From Daldinia sp. FL1419 (Eukaryota > Ascomycota > Sordariomycetes > Xylariales > Hypoxylaceae): a stretch of DNA of 13,680 bases. The translations under genes and the position numbers were made by a program. Of the stretch, positions 1-7,836 are shown one piece after another (position 1 is the stretch's first letter; each line of letters opens with the position of its first letter). The stretch covers positions 1-13,680 of the forward strand of contig MU623727.1 of the NCBI GenBank assembly GCA_025201765.1. Direction: 5' to 3'. The notes beneath the pieces are model-generated. The model saw only the letters and a list, made by a program, of their open reading frames with translations, was not told the DNA's origin and did not search any database.

Positions 1-1225
1 ATAAAAATATAATATAAAATTATAATAAATATATATTTATTATAAAATATATTTTTAAAAAAAATTTAAATTTATTTTTAAAAATATTATATAATCTTTT
101 AATATAATTATTATTAATATTTTAAATTTTTTTAAAATATTTTATAATAATAACTAAATATATTTTATTAAAAATATATTTTAAAAGAATTATGAAATAA
201 ATTAATATTTATTAATTATTAATAAATATAAGGATTTAATTTTAAAAGATTTTTTTTATGTAAATAATAATATTATTAGGAAGGAAAAATTGTAATTTTT
301 TATTAATTAATTTTTTTTATTTGTTTTAATATTTAAAAATAATGTTATAATTATATATAAATTATTTAATAATAATTTAAAGGGTTTAAAATTATTTTTT
401 GGGGTTGGAGGAGGGGGTTGGATTAGTGCAGGGCTTGTATTATATTTAAAATTATAATTTAAATTGTATTTTTATTATTTTTATTATATAAGATAAGTAG
501 GATAAGTTGGAGGGAATGGAAGGGATAGTAATTAGATAAATATTAGGGGTTTTTATTAAAGAAAAGGTTTAAAAAGGATATCTAATATTATTTGATTTTT
601 TTTTTGGGATTGTTTTAATTGATTAGGAAGTTTTTGAATTCTTTGAGGATTATAATGGAATTTTATGAGGTGGGGGTGAAATAATGATTGGTGTGATAGG
701 ATTATGGTTGGGGGAGGAGGGGGTTATGAAATAGGTTTTATTTGGGTTATTAATGAAATATTAGGAATAAAAGAAGGGTTAGGTAATAGTGATTATAGGG
801 TAGGAAATATATATTATATAAGGTAAAGAAGATTATAAAAGGTGGTATTTAATTATTTTATTTATATAATTTAATAAGTAAATATTTATAAATTATAAAT
901 TATTAATTATTATTATTATATAAATATTATTATTTAAATAATTAATTTTATATTAGAATATATTAATCTTTTTTTGATGTTAATTATTAATATTTTTTAT
1001 ATTAATATATTAAATTATTTAAGTTTTATAAATTTTAATTTATTTAAATTTTATTATAATAATTTATTTATAAATATAAGATTATTAAATATTTTTATAT
1101 AATTAATATTTATTTTTTTATATAAATATTTTTTTATATTAATATTATTTATAAAATAATTCTAATTAATTTTAATATATTAATAAAATTATTTATAATA
1201 AATTCTTTAAAATATTCTTTATATT
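1..1225. other. AT-rich, C-depleted desert (RIP-like relict)
   Basis: No gene is visible. The stretch is almost wholly A and T, and among the remaining bases G is common while C is nearly absent on the + strand, for example across 380-430 and 480-850, where runs of G survive. All frames are closed by frequent stops. One-sided loss of C fits C-to-T mutation of one strand, as RIP or methylcytosine deamination would produce. The G-richer part, about 480-850, may be the ghost of a former transposon coding region, but no family can be recognised. The composition is observed; RIP is inferred. Confidence 0.7.
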
Positions 1226-1536
1226 TAATTAACATTTCGCCCCACACCCGGGCCGCCGCCACACCACTTCACGTAGCTGGCATTGTAACGCATAAAGTGT
1301 TTTTCCATATTAAGGTCTAATTATTTCTATTAGAAGGTAAGTTCCAATAAGAATATAAGGTAAAGCCAAAGCTATAACAACATAGCTTATTTGGATAGGC
1401 AGCAGGTAGGTTTTCTCCGGAACACAGTTCCTACCCGGAACAATTACCAAAAGATGGACCGGATACCAGTAATATATTCTAGGTAAATCGGGGTAGTAAT
1501 AAATAAATAAATAAATAAATAAAATAATTAACATTT
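1226..1536 (+). mobile_element. LINE/SINE-like retro-insertion with (AAAT)n tail and 12-bp TSD
   Basis: A perfect 12-bp direct repeat, TAATTAACATTT, occurs at 1226-1237 and 1525-1536. Between the copies lies a 287-bp body that starts GC-rich (CGCCCCACACCCGGGCCGCC) and ends in an (AAAT)n tail at 1497-1524. A target duplication of this length, a discrete 5' end and a simple-repeat 3' tail are the signature of target-primed reverse transcription, as used by LINE-type elements and their SINE partners. No convincing tRNA-derived A or B box is visible, so it could be a SINE of another origin, a 5'-truncated LINE 3' end, or a retrocopied transcript. It keeps normal C and G while its surroundings do not, so it is younger than the local mutation or too short to attract RIP. 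A 74-codon hydrophobic minus-strand frame at 1310-1534 runs into the tail and is probably fortuitous. Confidence 0.7.
1497..1524 (+). repeat. (AAAT)n microsatellite tail
   Basis: About six AAAT units ending in AAAA directly abut the right-hand target duplication. The position at the 3' edge of the insertion marks this as the tail of the retro-element rather than an independent microsatellite, and it orients the element on the + strand. Confidence 0.8.
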
Positions 1537-2357
1537 TATTAGGTATATGTATATGTAAGAAATTTAGGTTTATAATTTTGAAATTTCTTATTATTTATAA
1601 TATTTAAATTATTTTTTATTTAAAGATTGTATTTATAGAAATAATATTTATTTATTTTGTAATTTTATAATTAAATTAATTAATAAATATTAAGTTTTAA
1701 ATGAATAGGTATTTTATTAATTTATAGAATATATTTATATTTTTTATTTAAATAATATTTATATTATTAAATAAGATATAATTTTATATTTATATTAAAT
1801 TCTTTGGTTAAGATATTATAAGAATAGATATTAAAGATAAATATAATAATAAAAATAATGATTTAGGAAGATATATATTTTAAAAATTAAATAATATTAA
1901 ATAATAATTATTTATTATAAAAATAATTAAAAATATGGTATTAATATTATTTATATTATTATAATAAAGATTTTTTTAATTTTATTAATTTATATTATTA
2001 ATTATTTAATAATATTAATTAATATTAATAAATATATATATAGAATAAAAATAAAATAATAATAAAATAAATAATAATAATAATAAAATTAATATATTGA
2101 AATTATTTAAAGAAGAAAGTTATTTAAAAAAGATAGGTGGGAAATTTTTTTTTATATAATAATAGATACACAAATACTCCTTAGGGATAGTATGCCATAT
2201 TAAGTCACATAAGTCATATAACCACCATAAACATTAAAACTGAAAATTTTAATAATTTGTACCTTATTATCCATAAAAAAAATTATAATATAATTATTAT
2301 ATAAAAGGAATAAACTAAAAAATTTAAATAATTAAATACAAAATTGTTGGATATAAT
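1537..2357. other. AT-rich desert with a switch of G/C bias near 2160
   Basis: No gene is seen. From 1537 to about 2160 the + strand keeps G and lacks C, like the sequence to the left of the retro-insertion. From about 2165 the bias reverses: C becomes common and G rare, starting with a less eroded patch at 2165-2260. The switch is abrupt and may mark the junction of two old repeat copies that were mutated on opposite strands. Confidence 0.6.
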
Positions 2358-2619
2358 TACGAAGGTCCGGGCCAAAAGTCTTGCATATGATCCAAGCTTG
2401 ACTACCGTATGTAATTATCTTATTTTTTACTTATATTATATTATATATTCGCTAAATTAAGATTTTAATAATGGTGTCTCCACTAAGCCCAAATGGCTTG
2501 ACATTAAATCTTTAATAATATCAATTATTATAATTTGGATAATATAGTGTAAGCCCTTTTGAATTCATATGTGCCTTACCAAGCTCAGATGTGCAAGACT
2601 TTTGGCCCGGACCTTCGTA
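2358..2619. mobile_element. MITE, 258 bp, TA-flanked, 26-bp perfect TIRs
   Basis: The body, 2360-2617, begins CGAAGGTCCGGGCCAAAAGT and ends in its exact reverse complement. The terminal inverted repeats, 2360-2385 and 2592-2617, match over 26 bp. TA dinucleotides flank both ends (2358-2359, 2618-2619), as expected for a Tc1/mariner/pogo-type TA target duplication. There is no ORF inside, so it is a non-autonomous element that would need a transposase supplied elsewhere. The TIRs keep CpG and CpA sites although the surrounding DNA has lost nearly all of them. A related left end without a visible partner occurs at 5655-5682. Assignment to the Tc1/mariner superfamily rests on the TA flanks and TIR layout only. 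Confidence 0.85.
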
Positions 2620-3609
2620 AAAGATTTGTAAAATAGTAGGTATAAGGAATATATATCTCCTTCATTTACCAATCTAAATAATTTTCAATTATTTAATAAT
2701 AGCCTAATATTTAAAATTAAATCTTAAAAAAATAAAAACCTTTAATATTCAAATTAAATAACAAATAAATAATTAAATATAAAAATTCAATTATATTAAC
2801 CTAAATTCCTAAAATTTATACCTATATATCTTTATTAATAATTTATTTATAAATAATAAAGATTTAAATTTATAAATTAATTATATCATTATATTAAATA
2901 ATAAAAAACCAATTAATTAAAATAATAAAATCCAAATTATTAATAACATCATCCATTAATCATCTACCAAATACAAACATATCACCTAAAACATATTCAC
3001 TAACAAAATTTACAAAATAATTTAAGATTTTAATATTAAATATATCATCTATTATACAATTAATACCATTTTAAAATACCTTTCACTACCTAAAATATTA
3101 TTAATTTTATATATTAATTCCTTTTTCCTATTATTAATACCTTATCCAAATAAGCAATATTAATAAAAAAAGATTAATAATTAATCTAATAACCCTATAA
3201 TAATTATATAAAAACTAAGAAATTAATAATATTTGATAAATCTATAATATATATAATCCTACAAACGCCATAATAAAAATATGTTTAAATAAAATCATAC
3301 AAACATTAATAAAAAAACAACCAAATTAATTTACAATTAAAGGAATAAATAAAATAAAAATTAAATATTAAATTTATAACATAATTATAAAAAAAATAAA
3401 ATAAATGATCATTATATAATTTATATACCTTAATATAACATATTATAACTAAGAAATACCTATATATCTATTATTATATAAAAATAGATTTCCTACTTAT
3501 CTCTTCTAAATAACTTTTTTTTCTTTAAATAACTTCAATATATCAATTTTACCCCTATTATTATTTACTTTATTATTATCTTGCTTTATCTTACGTACGT
3601 ACCTACTAA
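2620..3609. other. AT-rich, G-depleted desert
   Basis: No gene is seen. Here the + strand keeps C but has almost no G, the mirror image of 1-2160. Stops close all frames. The minus-strand 60-codon frame at 3506-3688 starts in the first satellite monomer and has AT-driven Lys/Asn/Ile composition, so it is not called. A short palindrome TACGTACGTA lies at 3592-3601, just before the satellite begins. Confidence 0.6.
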
Positions 3610-5050
3610 TAAATATAGAATTATTAATTTTTAATAGAGATTTGTACAATAAAATTGCAGGGCATATCCTGCAAGAACTCTTATTCAATTAAAATTCATA
3701 TTTAATATAAATAAACCTTTAGAAATTATTTTCCTATCTAATTAATTTAAGCTTTTAAATATAAAATTATTAATTTTTTATAGAACTTTGTACAATAAAA
3801 CTACAAGGCATGTCCTACAGGAACTCTTATTTAATTAAAGTTTATATTTAATATATAAGCCCTTAAATATTGATTTTATTTAATTAATTCAAATTCTTAA
3901 ACATAGAATTGTTAGTTTTTTATCAAGCTTTATACAGTAAAACTACAAGGTATATCTTATAAAAGCTCTTATTCAATTAGAGTTCATATTTAATATAAAT
4001 AAGCTTTTAAAAGTTATTTTCTTATTTAATTAATTTAAATTAGGATATCCTTAATTATTAGTTTGTTCATAGAGATTTATACAATAAAATACAGGATATA
4101 TCCTGCAGGAACTATTAGAGCTCAAATTTAACGTAAATAAACTTCTAGAAGTTGTTTCTTATCTGATCAGTTTAAACTCTTAAATATAAAATCATCAGTT
4201 TTTTATAGAACTTTGTACAATGAAATTACAGGGTATGTCCTGCAAGAACTCTTATTTAATTAAAGTTTATATTTAATGTATAAGCTTTCAAATATTAATT
4301 TTTATTTAATTAGTTCAAGTTCTTAAATATAGAATTATCAATTTTCCATAAAGTTTCATATAATAAAACTATAGGGCATGTCCTATAAGAACTCTTATTT
4401 AATTAGAGTTTATATTTAATATAAATAAGTCTTTAAAAATCATTTTCTTATTTGATCAATTTAAGTTAAAATACCCCTAATTATTAATTTTTCCATATAG
4501 ATTTATACAATAAAGTGCAGTGCATATCCTATAGGAACTATTAAAACTTAAATTTAATATAAATAAATTTCCAGAAGTTATTTTCTATTTGATCAGTTTA
4601 AGTTCTCAAATATAGAATCATTAGTTTTCCATAGAACTTCGTATAATAAAACTGCAAGAATTCCTATTCAATTAGAGCTCCTGTTCAATTAGAGCTCCTA
4701 TTTAATTCAAGCTCTTATTCAATTCGAATTCTTATTCAATTAAAACTTATATTTAATATATAAATCCTTAAATATTAATTTTAATTTAATTAACTCAAAT
4801 TTTCAAACACAAAATCATCAATTTTTGATAAGTTTATATAATAAAACTGCAAGACATATCCTGTAAGAATTATTAAAACTCCTTAGAAGTTGTTTTCTTA
4901 TCTAATCAACTCAAATTTTCAAGTATAAAATTATTAATTTTTAAAATAGTAAAATTTTATATAATAAAAATATAGGGTTAAGGCATATTTTATAAAAGTT
5001 ATTAAAATTTAAAGTTAATATAAATAAATTGTTTTCTTATTTAATCAGTT
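3610..5050. repeat. Satellite array: ten ~142-bp monomers in ~426-bp higher-order trimers
   Basis: A monomer of about 142 bp recurs ten times. Its core dyads begin at about 3656, 3801, 3943, 4089, 4225, 4369, 4515, 4652, 4847 and 4972. Neighbouring monomers differ, but every third one is alike: A types (3656, 4089, 4515) follow GAGATTT or TAGATTT, B types (3801, 4225, 4652) follow GAACTTTGTA or a close variant, and C types (3943, 4369, 4847) follow an AAGCTTT/AAGTTT-like lead-in. The spacing between like monomers is 424-433 bp apart from one locally expanded interval, so the trimer amplified as a unit, as in a higher-order satellite. Monomers also share TATTTAATATAAATAA and TTATTTAATTAATT-like stretches. 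Differences are mostly C/T and G/A, consistent with later mutation. Trimer lengths are not always multiples of three and stops abound, so no coding role is supported. Confidence 0.85.
4662..4746. repeat. 17-bp tandem repeat, 5 copies, inside one satellite monomer
   Basis: Five consecutive 17-mers of the type TCCTATTCAATTAGAGC run from 4662 to 4746. The same 17-mer is present once in most A, B and C monomers (for example TCTTATTCAATTAAAAT soon after the dyad). The block is therefore a local expansion of an internal piece of the third B monomer. It also replaces the right half of that monomer's dyad and accounts for the unusually long spacing to the next monomer. Confidence 0.8.
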
Positions 5051-5237
5051 TAAATAAGGATGTACCTAATTATAAATAAATTTTTAAACTTTAAATTTTT
5101 AATATATTTTTTATTCCTTATCAACTTATCAATTACTTTATTAATTTTTATTAATTATTATTAATTTCTTATTAATTTTATATAATAATTTATTGAAAAA
5201 GTTTCAATATAATATACTGGACTTCATCCTGGATAAA
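4977..5237 (+). repeat. Left arm of a large inverted repeat (last monomer plus tail)
   Basis: The arm consists of the final satellite monomer (to about 5050), a conserved AAACTTTAAATTTTTAATAT segment near 5087-5106, a low-complexity TTATTAATT region, and the terminus CTGGACTTCATCCTGGATAA ending at 5237. The reverse complement of 5888-6240 matches it in the same order, with small length differences in the low-complexity part. Sequence similarity to the other copies stops just after CCTGGATAA, so this is taken as the end of a repeat family. What the family is cannot be told. Confidence 0.75.
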
Positions 5238-5887
5238 TATAATATAAAATTATAAATAATTTATTCCATATAAATTTATTAAATTATTGGTATTTGAATT
5301 TGGTAAATTTTGGTGTAAAAATGAGCTTTGGATGTTTTTTTTGTTTCCCCATTATATATATTTATAGATGGAATTGTTATTATTTCTGCAATTAATAATA
5401 TATATTGTTATTATATTATTGACAATCAATGTAAAATGTACCTTAGATGTAAGTCCAATATTTAGAAATACCTTATATTATGATATGGCTAAGAAAGTAA
5501 ATAACCTTAAGTATTAGATTTCTGAGCGCTAAGCACGGATCACGTTAACGCATGGGCCAAAGTAATAAAATTTTTTTTTTATTAATTAAATAAAGAGGTA
5601 GTTATTTAGGTTGGATAAGCCAAACCTGAATGGAAAAAGGGAATAGGTACAAAGTACAAAGGTCCGGGCCAAAAGTCTTACACATTTCTAATCCTTATAA
5701 TAATATAAATAAAATAAGATATACTGGTTTTTTTCTTTAAAATAATTTATATAAATTAAAATAATAATAGTTTTATTTAATATGATTAAAAAATACTTTC
5801 TATATATATTTTTTTAATTTAATAAATATATTTAATAATGGCCTGCTGGTTTCCTAGATAGGTTCAAAGATCCACATATAAAGTTAT
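5238..5887. other. Spacer between the inverted arms
   Basis: About 650 bp with no gene. It is AT-rich, but less eroded than the deserts, and carries short patches of normal composition at 5521-5560 (TGAGCGCTAAGCACGGATCA within it), 5570-5690 and 5837-5880. An isolated MITE-like terminus lies inside. The spacer is not itself inverted. Confidence 0.5.
5655..5682 (+). mobile_element. Orphan MITE terminus related to the element at 2358-2619
   Basis: TA is followed by CAAAGGTCCGGGCCAAAAGT and then CTTACA. This matches the 26-bp TIR of the 2358-2619 MITE except for two G-to-A changes. It is oriented as a left end. No recognisable right end (CTTTTGGCCCGGACC or an eroded form) was found downstream in the window, so it is either a solo end left by truncation or a copy whose other end has mutated beyond recognition. 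Confidence 0.65.
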
Positions 5888-6240
5888 ATTATCCAGGATG
5901 AAATCCAGTATATTATACTGAAATTTTTCTAATAGATTATTATGTAAAATTAATAAGAAATTGATAAGAATTAATAAAAATTAATAAGAATTAAGAAGAA
6001 TTAATAAGAATTAATAAGAATTAATAAGAATTAATAAGAATTAATAAAGTAATTGATAAATTAATAAGGTAATTGATAAATTAATAAGGGATAAAAAAAC
6101 ATATTAAAAATTTAAAGTTTAAGAAAATATTTATAATTAGGTATATTTTTATTTGAATTAATTAGATAAGAAAATAATTTTTAAAAACTTATTAATGTTA
6201 AATTTAAACTTTAATAACTTTTATAAGATATGTTCTTTAG
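5888..6240 (-). repeat. Right arm of the large inverted repeat
   Basis: This is the reverse complement of the left arm. It opens with TTATCCAGGATGAAATCCAG after a shared AT stretch, passes through an expanded TTAATAAGAA array, then ATATTAAAAATTTAAAGTTT (about 6098-6117), and ends in a minus-strand satellite monomer cut off at about 6240, where GGGGCCCTTCC begins abruptly. Together with the left arm it forms an imperfect palindrome spanning about 1.26 kb. The arms differ by many transitions, so the duplication is not recent or has been mutated since. Confidence 0.75.
5961..6050. repeat. 10-bp tandem repeat TTAATAAGAA, about 9 copies
   Basis: Nine decamers of TTAATAAGAA or one-base variants (TTGATAAGAA, TTAATAAAAA, TTAAGAAGAA, TTAATAAAGT) lie in register. 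They are followed by two copies of a 20-mer, AATTGATAAATTAATAAGGT, at about 6051-6090. The equivalent part of the left arm (5130-5185) has fewer and more divergent copies, so the array expanded or shrank after the arms separated. Confidence 0.8.
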
Positions 6241-6393
6241 GGGCCCTTCCAGAAAGTGCCTACAATAAGCTTTTTTTTTAATTATTTAAATTAAAGAAAA
6301 TATATCTATAAACCTTATTGTTTATTTAATTAAATTTATTTTGAAATTATATTTATTTATAATAACAATATTATAATTATTTAATAAAAAAAA
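6241..6393. other. Short unassigned segment between two repeat copies
   Basis: It begins with a 30-bp patch of normal composition (GGGCCCTTCCAGAAAGTGCC inside 6241-6272) and continues as AT-rich sequence. No gene or repeat partner was found in the window. The abrupt start at the broken satellite monomer suggests an insertion or recombination junction. Confidence 0.4.
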
Positions 6394-6562
6394 GATATAT
6401 TCAATTATAAATATTTTTTTAAACTTTAAATTTTTAATATACTTTTTTATTCCTTATTAATTTATCAATTATTATCAATTTTTTATCAATTTCTTATTAA
6501 TTTTTTATCAATTTTTTATTAATTTTATATAATAATTTATTAAAAGAATTTCAATATAATAT
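6394..6562 (+). repeat. Third copy of the repeat tail, same orientation as the left arm
   Basis: It has AATTATAAATA, then AAACTTTAAATTTTTAATAT (6420-6439), the TTATTAATT/TTATCAATT low-complexity block and TTTCAATATAATAT, matching 5069-5214. The match stops at 6562, exactly where the left arm would continue with ACTGGACTT. The missing terminus reappears at 6755-6779 (TATGCCGGACTTTATCCTGG then ATAA), so about 190 bp appear to have been inserted into this copy. Confidence 0.7.
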
Positions 6563-6754
6563 GAGCTACGGGTTAGGCAATTATATAAAAACAGTACTCC
6601 ATTTATATTAATTATTTAATTTGAATTATAAGATGAAGAAAAAAAGAAAAGAATTCCAGTCTCTTCTTTCGAAAAAAGCTATTTTACATCTAATAAGCGG
6701 TCTAGCGTGGCAGGTGCGGGGCACCTGCAAGTAGGGCAAGTGGGGCCGTTGCTA
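6563..6754. mobile_element. Candidate nested insertion with a GC hairpin
   Basis: The segment sits between the two halves of the third tail copy. Its ends are loosely inverted (GAGCTACGG on the left, CCGTTGCT on the right) and ATAT occurs on both sides, which could be a short target duplication. Inside is a perfect hairpin: GCAGGTGC at 6710-6717, loop GGG, GCACCTGC at 6721-6728. There is no ORF. The left half is AT-rich and the right half GC-rich. A small non-autonomous DNA transposon is the simplest reading, but the terminal repeats are too short to prove it. Confidence 0.4.
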
Positions 6755-6779
6755 TATGCCGGACTTTATCCTGGATAAT
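6755..6779 (+). repeat. Third copy of the repeat terminus
   Basis: TATGCCGGACTTTATCCTGG plus ATAA matches TATACTGGACTTCATCCTGG plus ATAA at 5213-5237, and the inverted copy at 5888-5912, with only transition differences. Sequences diverge beyond this point in all three, which marks it as the family's end. Confidence 0.7.
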
Positions 6780-7607
6780 TTTAAACACCCCCTACTGTGC
6801 CACTCTCGCACCTCGAGGGATAAGGCATACATAACCCTTTTACGAAAATACCTTTTTTCAATTAATTCCCTAGGAAAAGAAAAAGAAATGCATAATGAAA
6901 TATAAGAAAAACATCCTTATTCATTAAAACTTATCAAATTTTTAAATTAGGAACTAATAATCGTTCTTCACATATTTATCGTATTACTACTCTAACCAAC
7001 CTCTCCATCTTCCCCGAGTGGACGTGGACAAGGTATATTGGACTATCTTTTCTAAAATTTGCAATTGTCGTCCTAAACCTGTAGGATAGAGGAGAGGTGC
7101 ATTATCTTATATCCGGGTTTGCCGATATAAACATCAATGTATCCCGGGGAGTTTTCGTTCACCGCCAGGAGTTGAGCGTTTGAGACAGGAAGATACATGA
7201 CCTTTCTTATATATATTTTTTATGAAAATCTTATACCCTTGACAATCCGTTTATCTTTTTCCCCGGTAGCTGCTCGGTAAGCCTCTCTCACAGGTCGAAG
7301 AGAGTGACGGTACCCCGCAAGTGTAGGAGTATAACTCTTTGATTGGTTGAAGCTTTTTAATGATTGCTTAATGGCTTCTCATGAATCCCAAGAAATCCCA
7401 GGATTCTGGCTTTGGTATCCGGGGGTCCTTGCAACATAGAACCAACGCCTCTTGGTACCAAATATTTGAATATTCCCGTTTATGGTCGGAGAACCTGCTT
7501 CGAGATGCAGCCAACTCATTCTTCTCCACTGCCCGCGTGGCGCGGGATCAGCCGTTCTTATATCCGCACCCACATTTTTGTTATATTGATTAGGTTAGTT
7601 GATTAGT
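6780..7607. other. Gene-island upstream region, no gene recognised
   Basis: Base composition is near normal, but no ORF with believable coding character was found. The overlapping short frames at 7379-7606 on both strands show no family resemblance and no splice-linked continuation. An inverted CCAAT box (ATTGG in TTTGATTGGTTG, about 7339-7350) could bind the CCAAT-binding complex and serve the downstream gene. AT runs at 7207-7222 may be eroded or TATA-like. A distant promoter or an untranslated relic are both possible. Confidence 0.4.
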
Positions 7608-7741
7608 GCCCGTCTCTCCTTATTCTAAACATCTTGCGTCTGACTGCTGCCAGCTTCTTTTCTTCTTACACACCCACGGCCCTACCGGCTCTTCCCCGAT
7701 AAAGTTTACCGGTCTTATGGAAAATACTATACGAGAGGATA
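7608..7741 (+). promoter_or_regulatory. Probable core promoter and 5' leader of the methyltransferase gene
   Basis: A pyrimidine-rich tract (CCGTCTCTCCTTATTC and the CTTCTTTTCTTCTTACACAC region) lies 60-130 bp before the start codon. CT-rich tracts just before the start site are typical of filamentous-fungal promoters that lack a clear TATA box. The transcription start cannot be fixed from sequence alone. Confidence 0.45.
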
Positions 7742-7836
7742 ATGGCAGATACAACCGCGAAGACGTCGTCTCCAAAGGCGGCAATGGCGACAACTGCTAC
7801 ATCTGCCGCATCGCCAGGAACACCGGCGTCGCCTAA
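7717..7836 (+). promoter_or_regulatory. Possible upstream ORF overlapping the main start
   Basis: An ATG at 7717, out of frame with the main ORF, opens a 39-codon frame that passes over the main start at 7742 and stops at 7834-7836. Its start context is weak (C at -3), while the main ATG has A at -3 and G at +4. If the transcript begins upstream of 7717 it could lower translation of the main gene. If transcription starts downstream it is irrelevant. Confidence 0.25.

Noticed and set aside
1238..1310. tRNA-derived SINE head with A and B boxes
   Set aside because: TAGCTGGCATTG only partly resembles an A box and no B box was found downstream, so the element is left as LINE/SINE-like without subtype.
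3506..3688. 60-codon minus-strand ORF at the satellite edge
   Set aside because: It is formed by one monomer plus AT-rich flank. The same frame is broken in the other monomers, so repeat-encoded protein is not supported.
3610..5050. CRISPR array
   Set aside because: The units are adjacent ~142-bp repeats without unique spacers of uniform length, and the genome context is eukaryotic.
6700..6760. tRNA or other structured RNA gene around the GC hairpin
   Set aside because: There is a single perfect hairpin but no cloverleaf, no GGTTCGA-type B box and no other arms.
7379..7606. Overlapping 64-70-codon frames on both strands upstream of the gene
   Set aside because: They have no recognisable family, no splice-linked continuation and overlap one another. 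The region is better explained as promoter-distal non-coding DNA.
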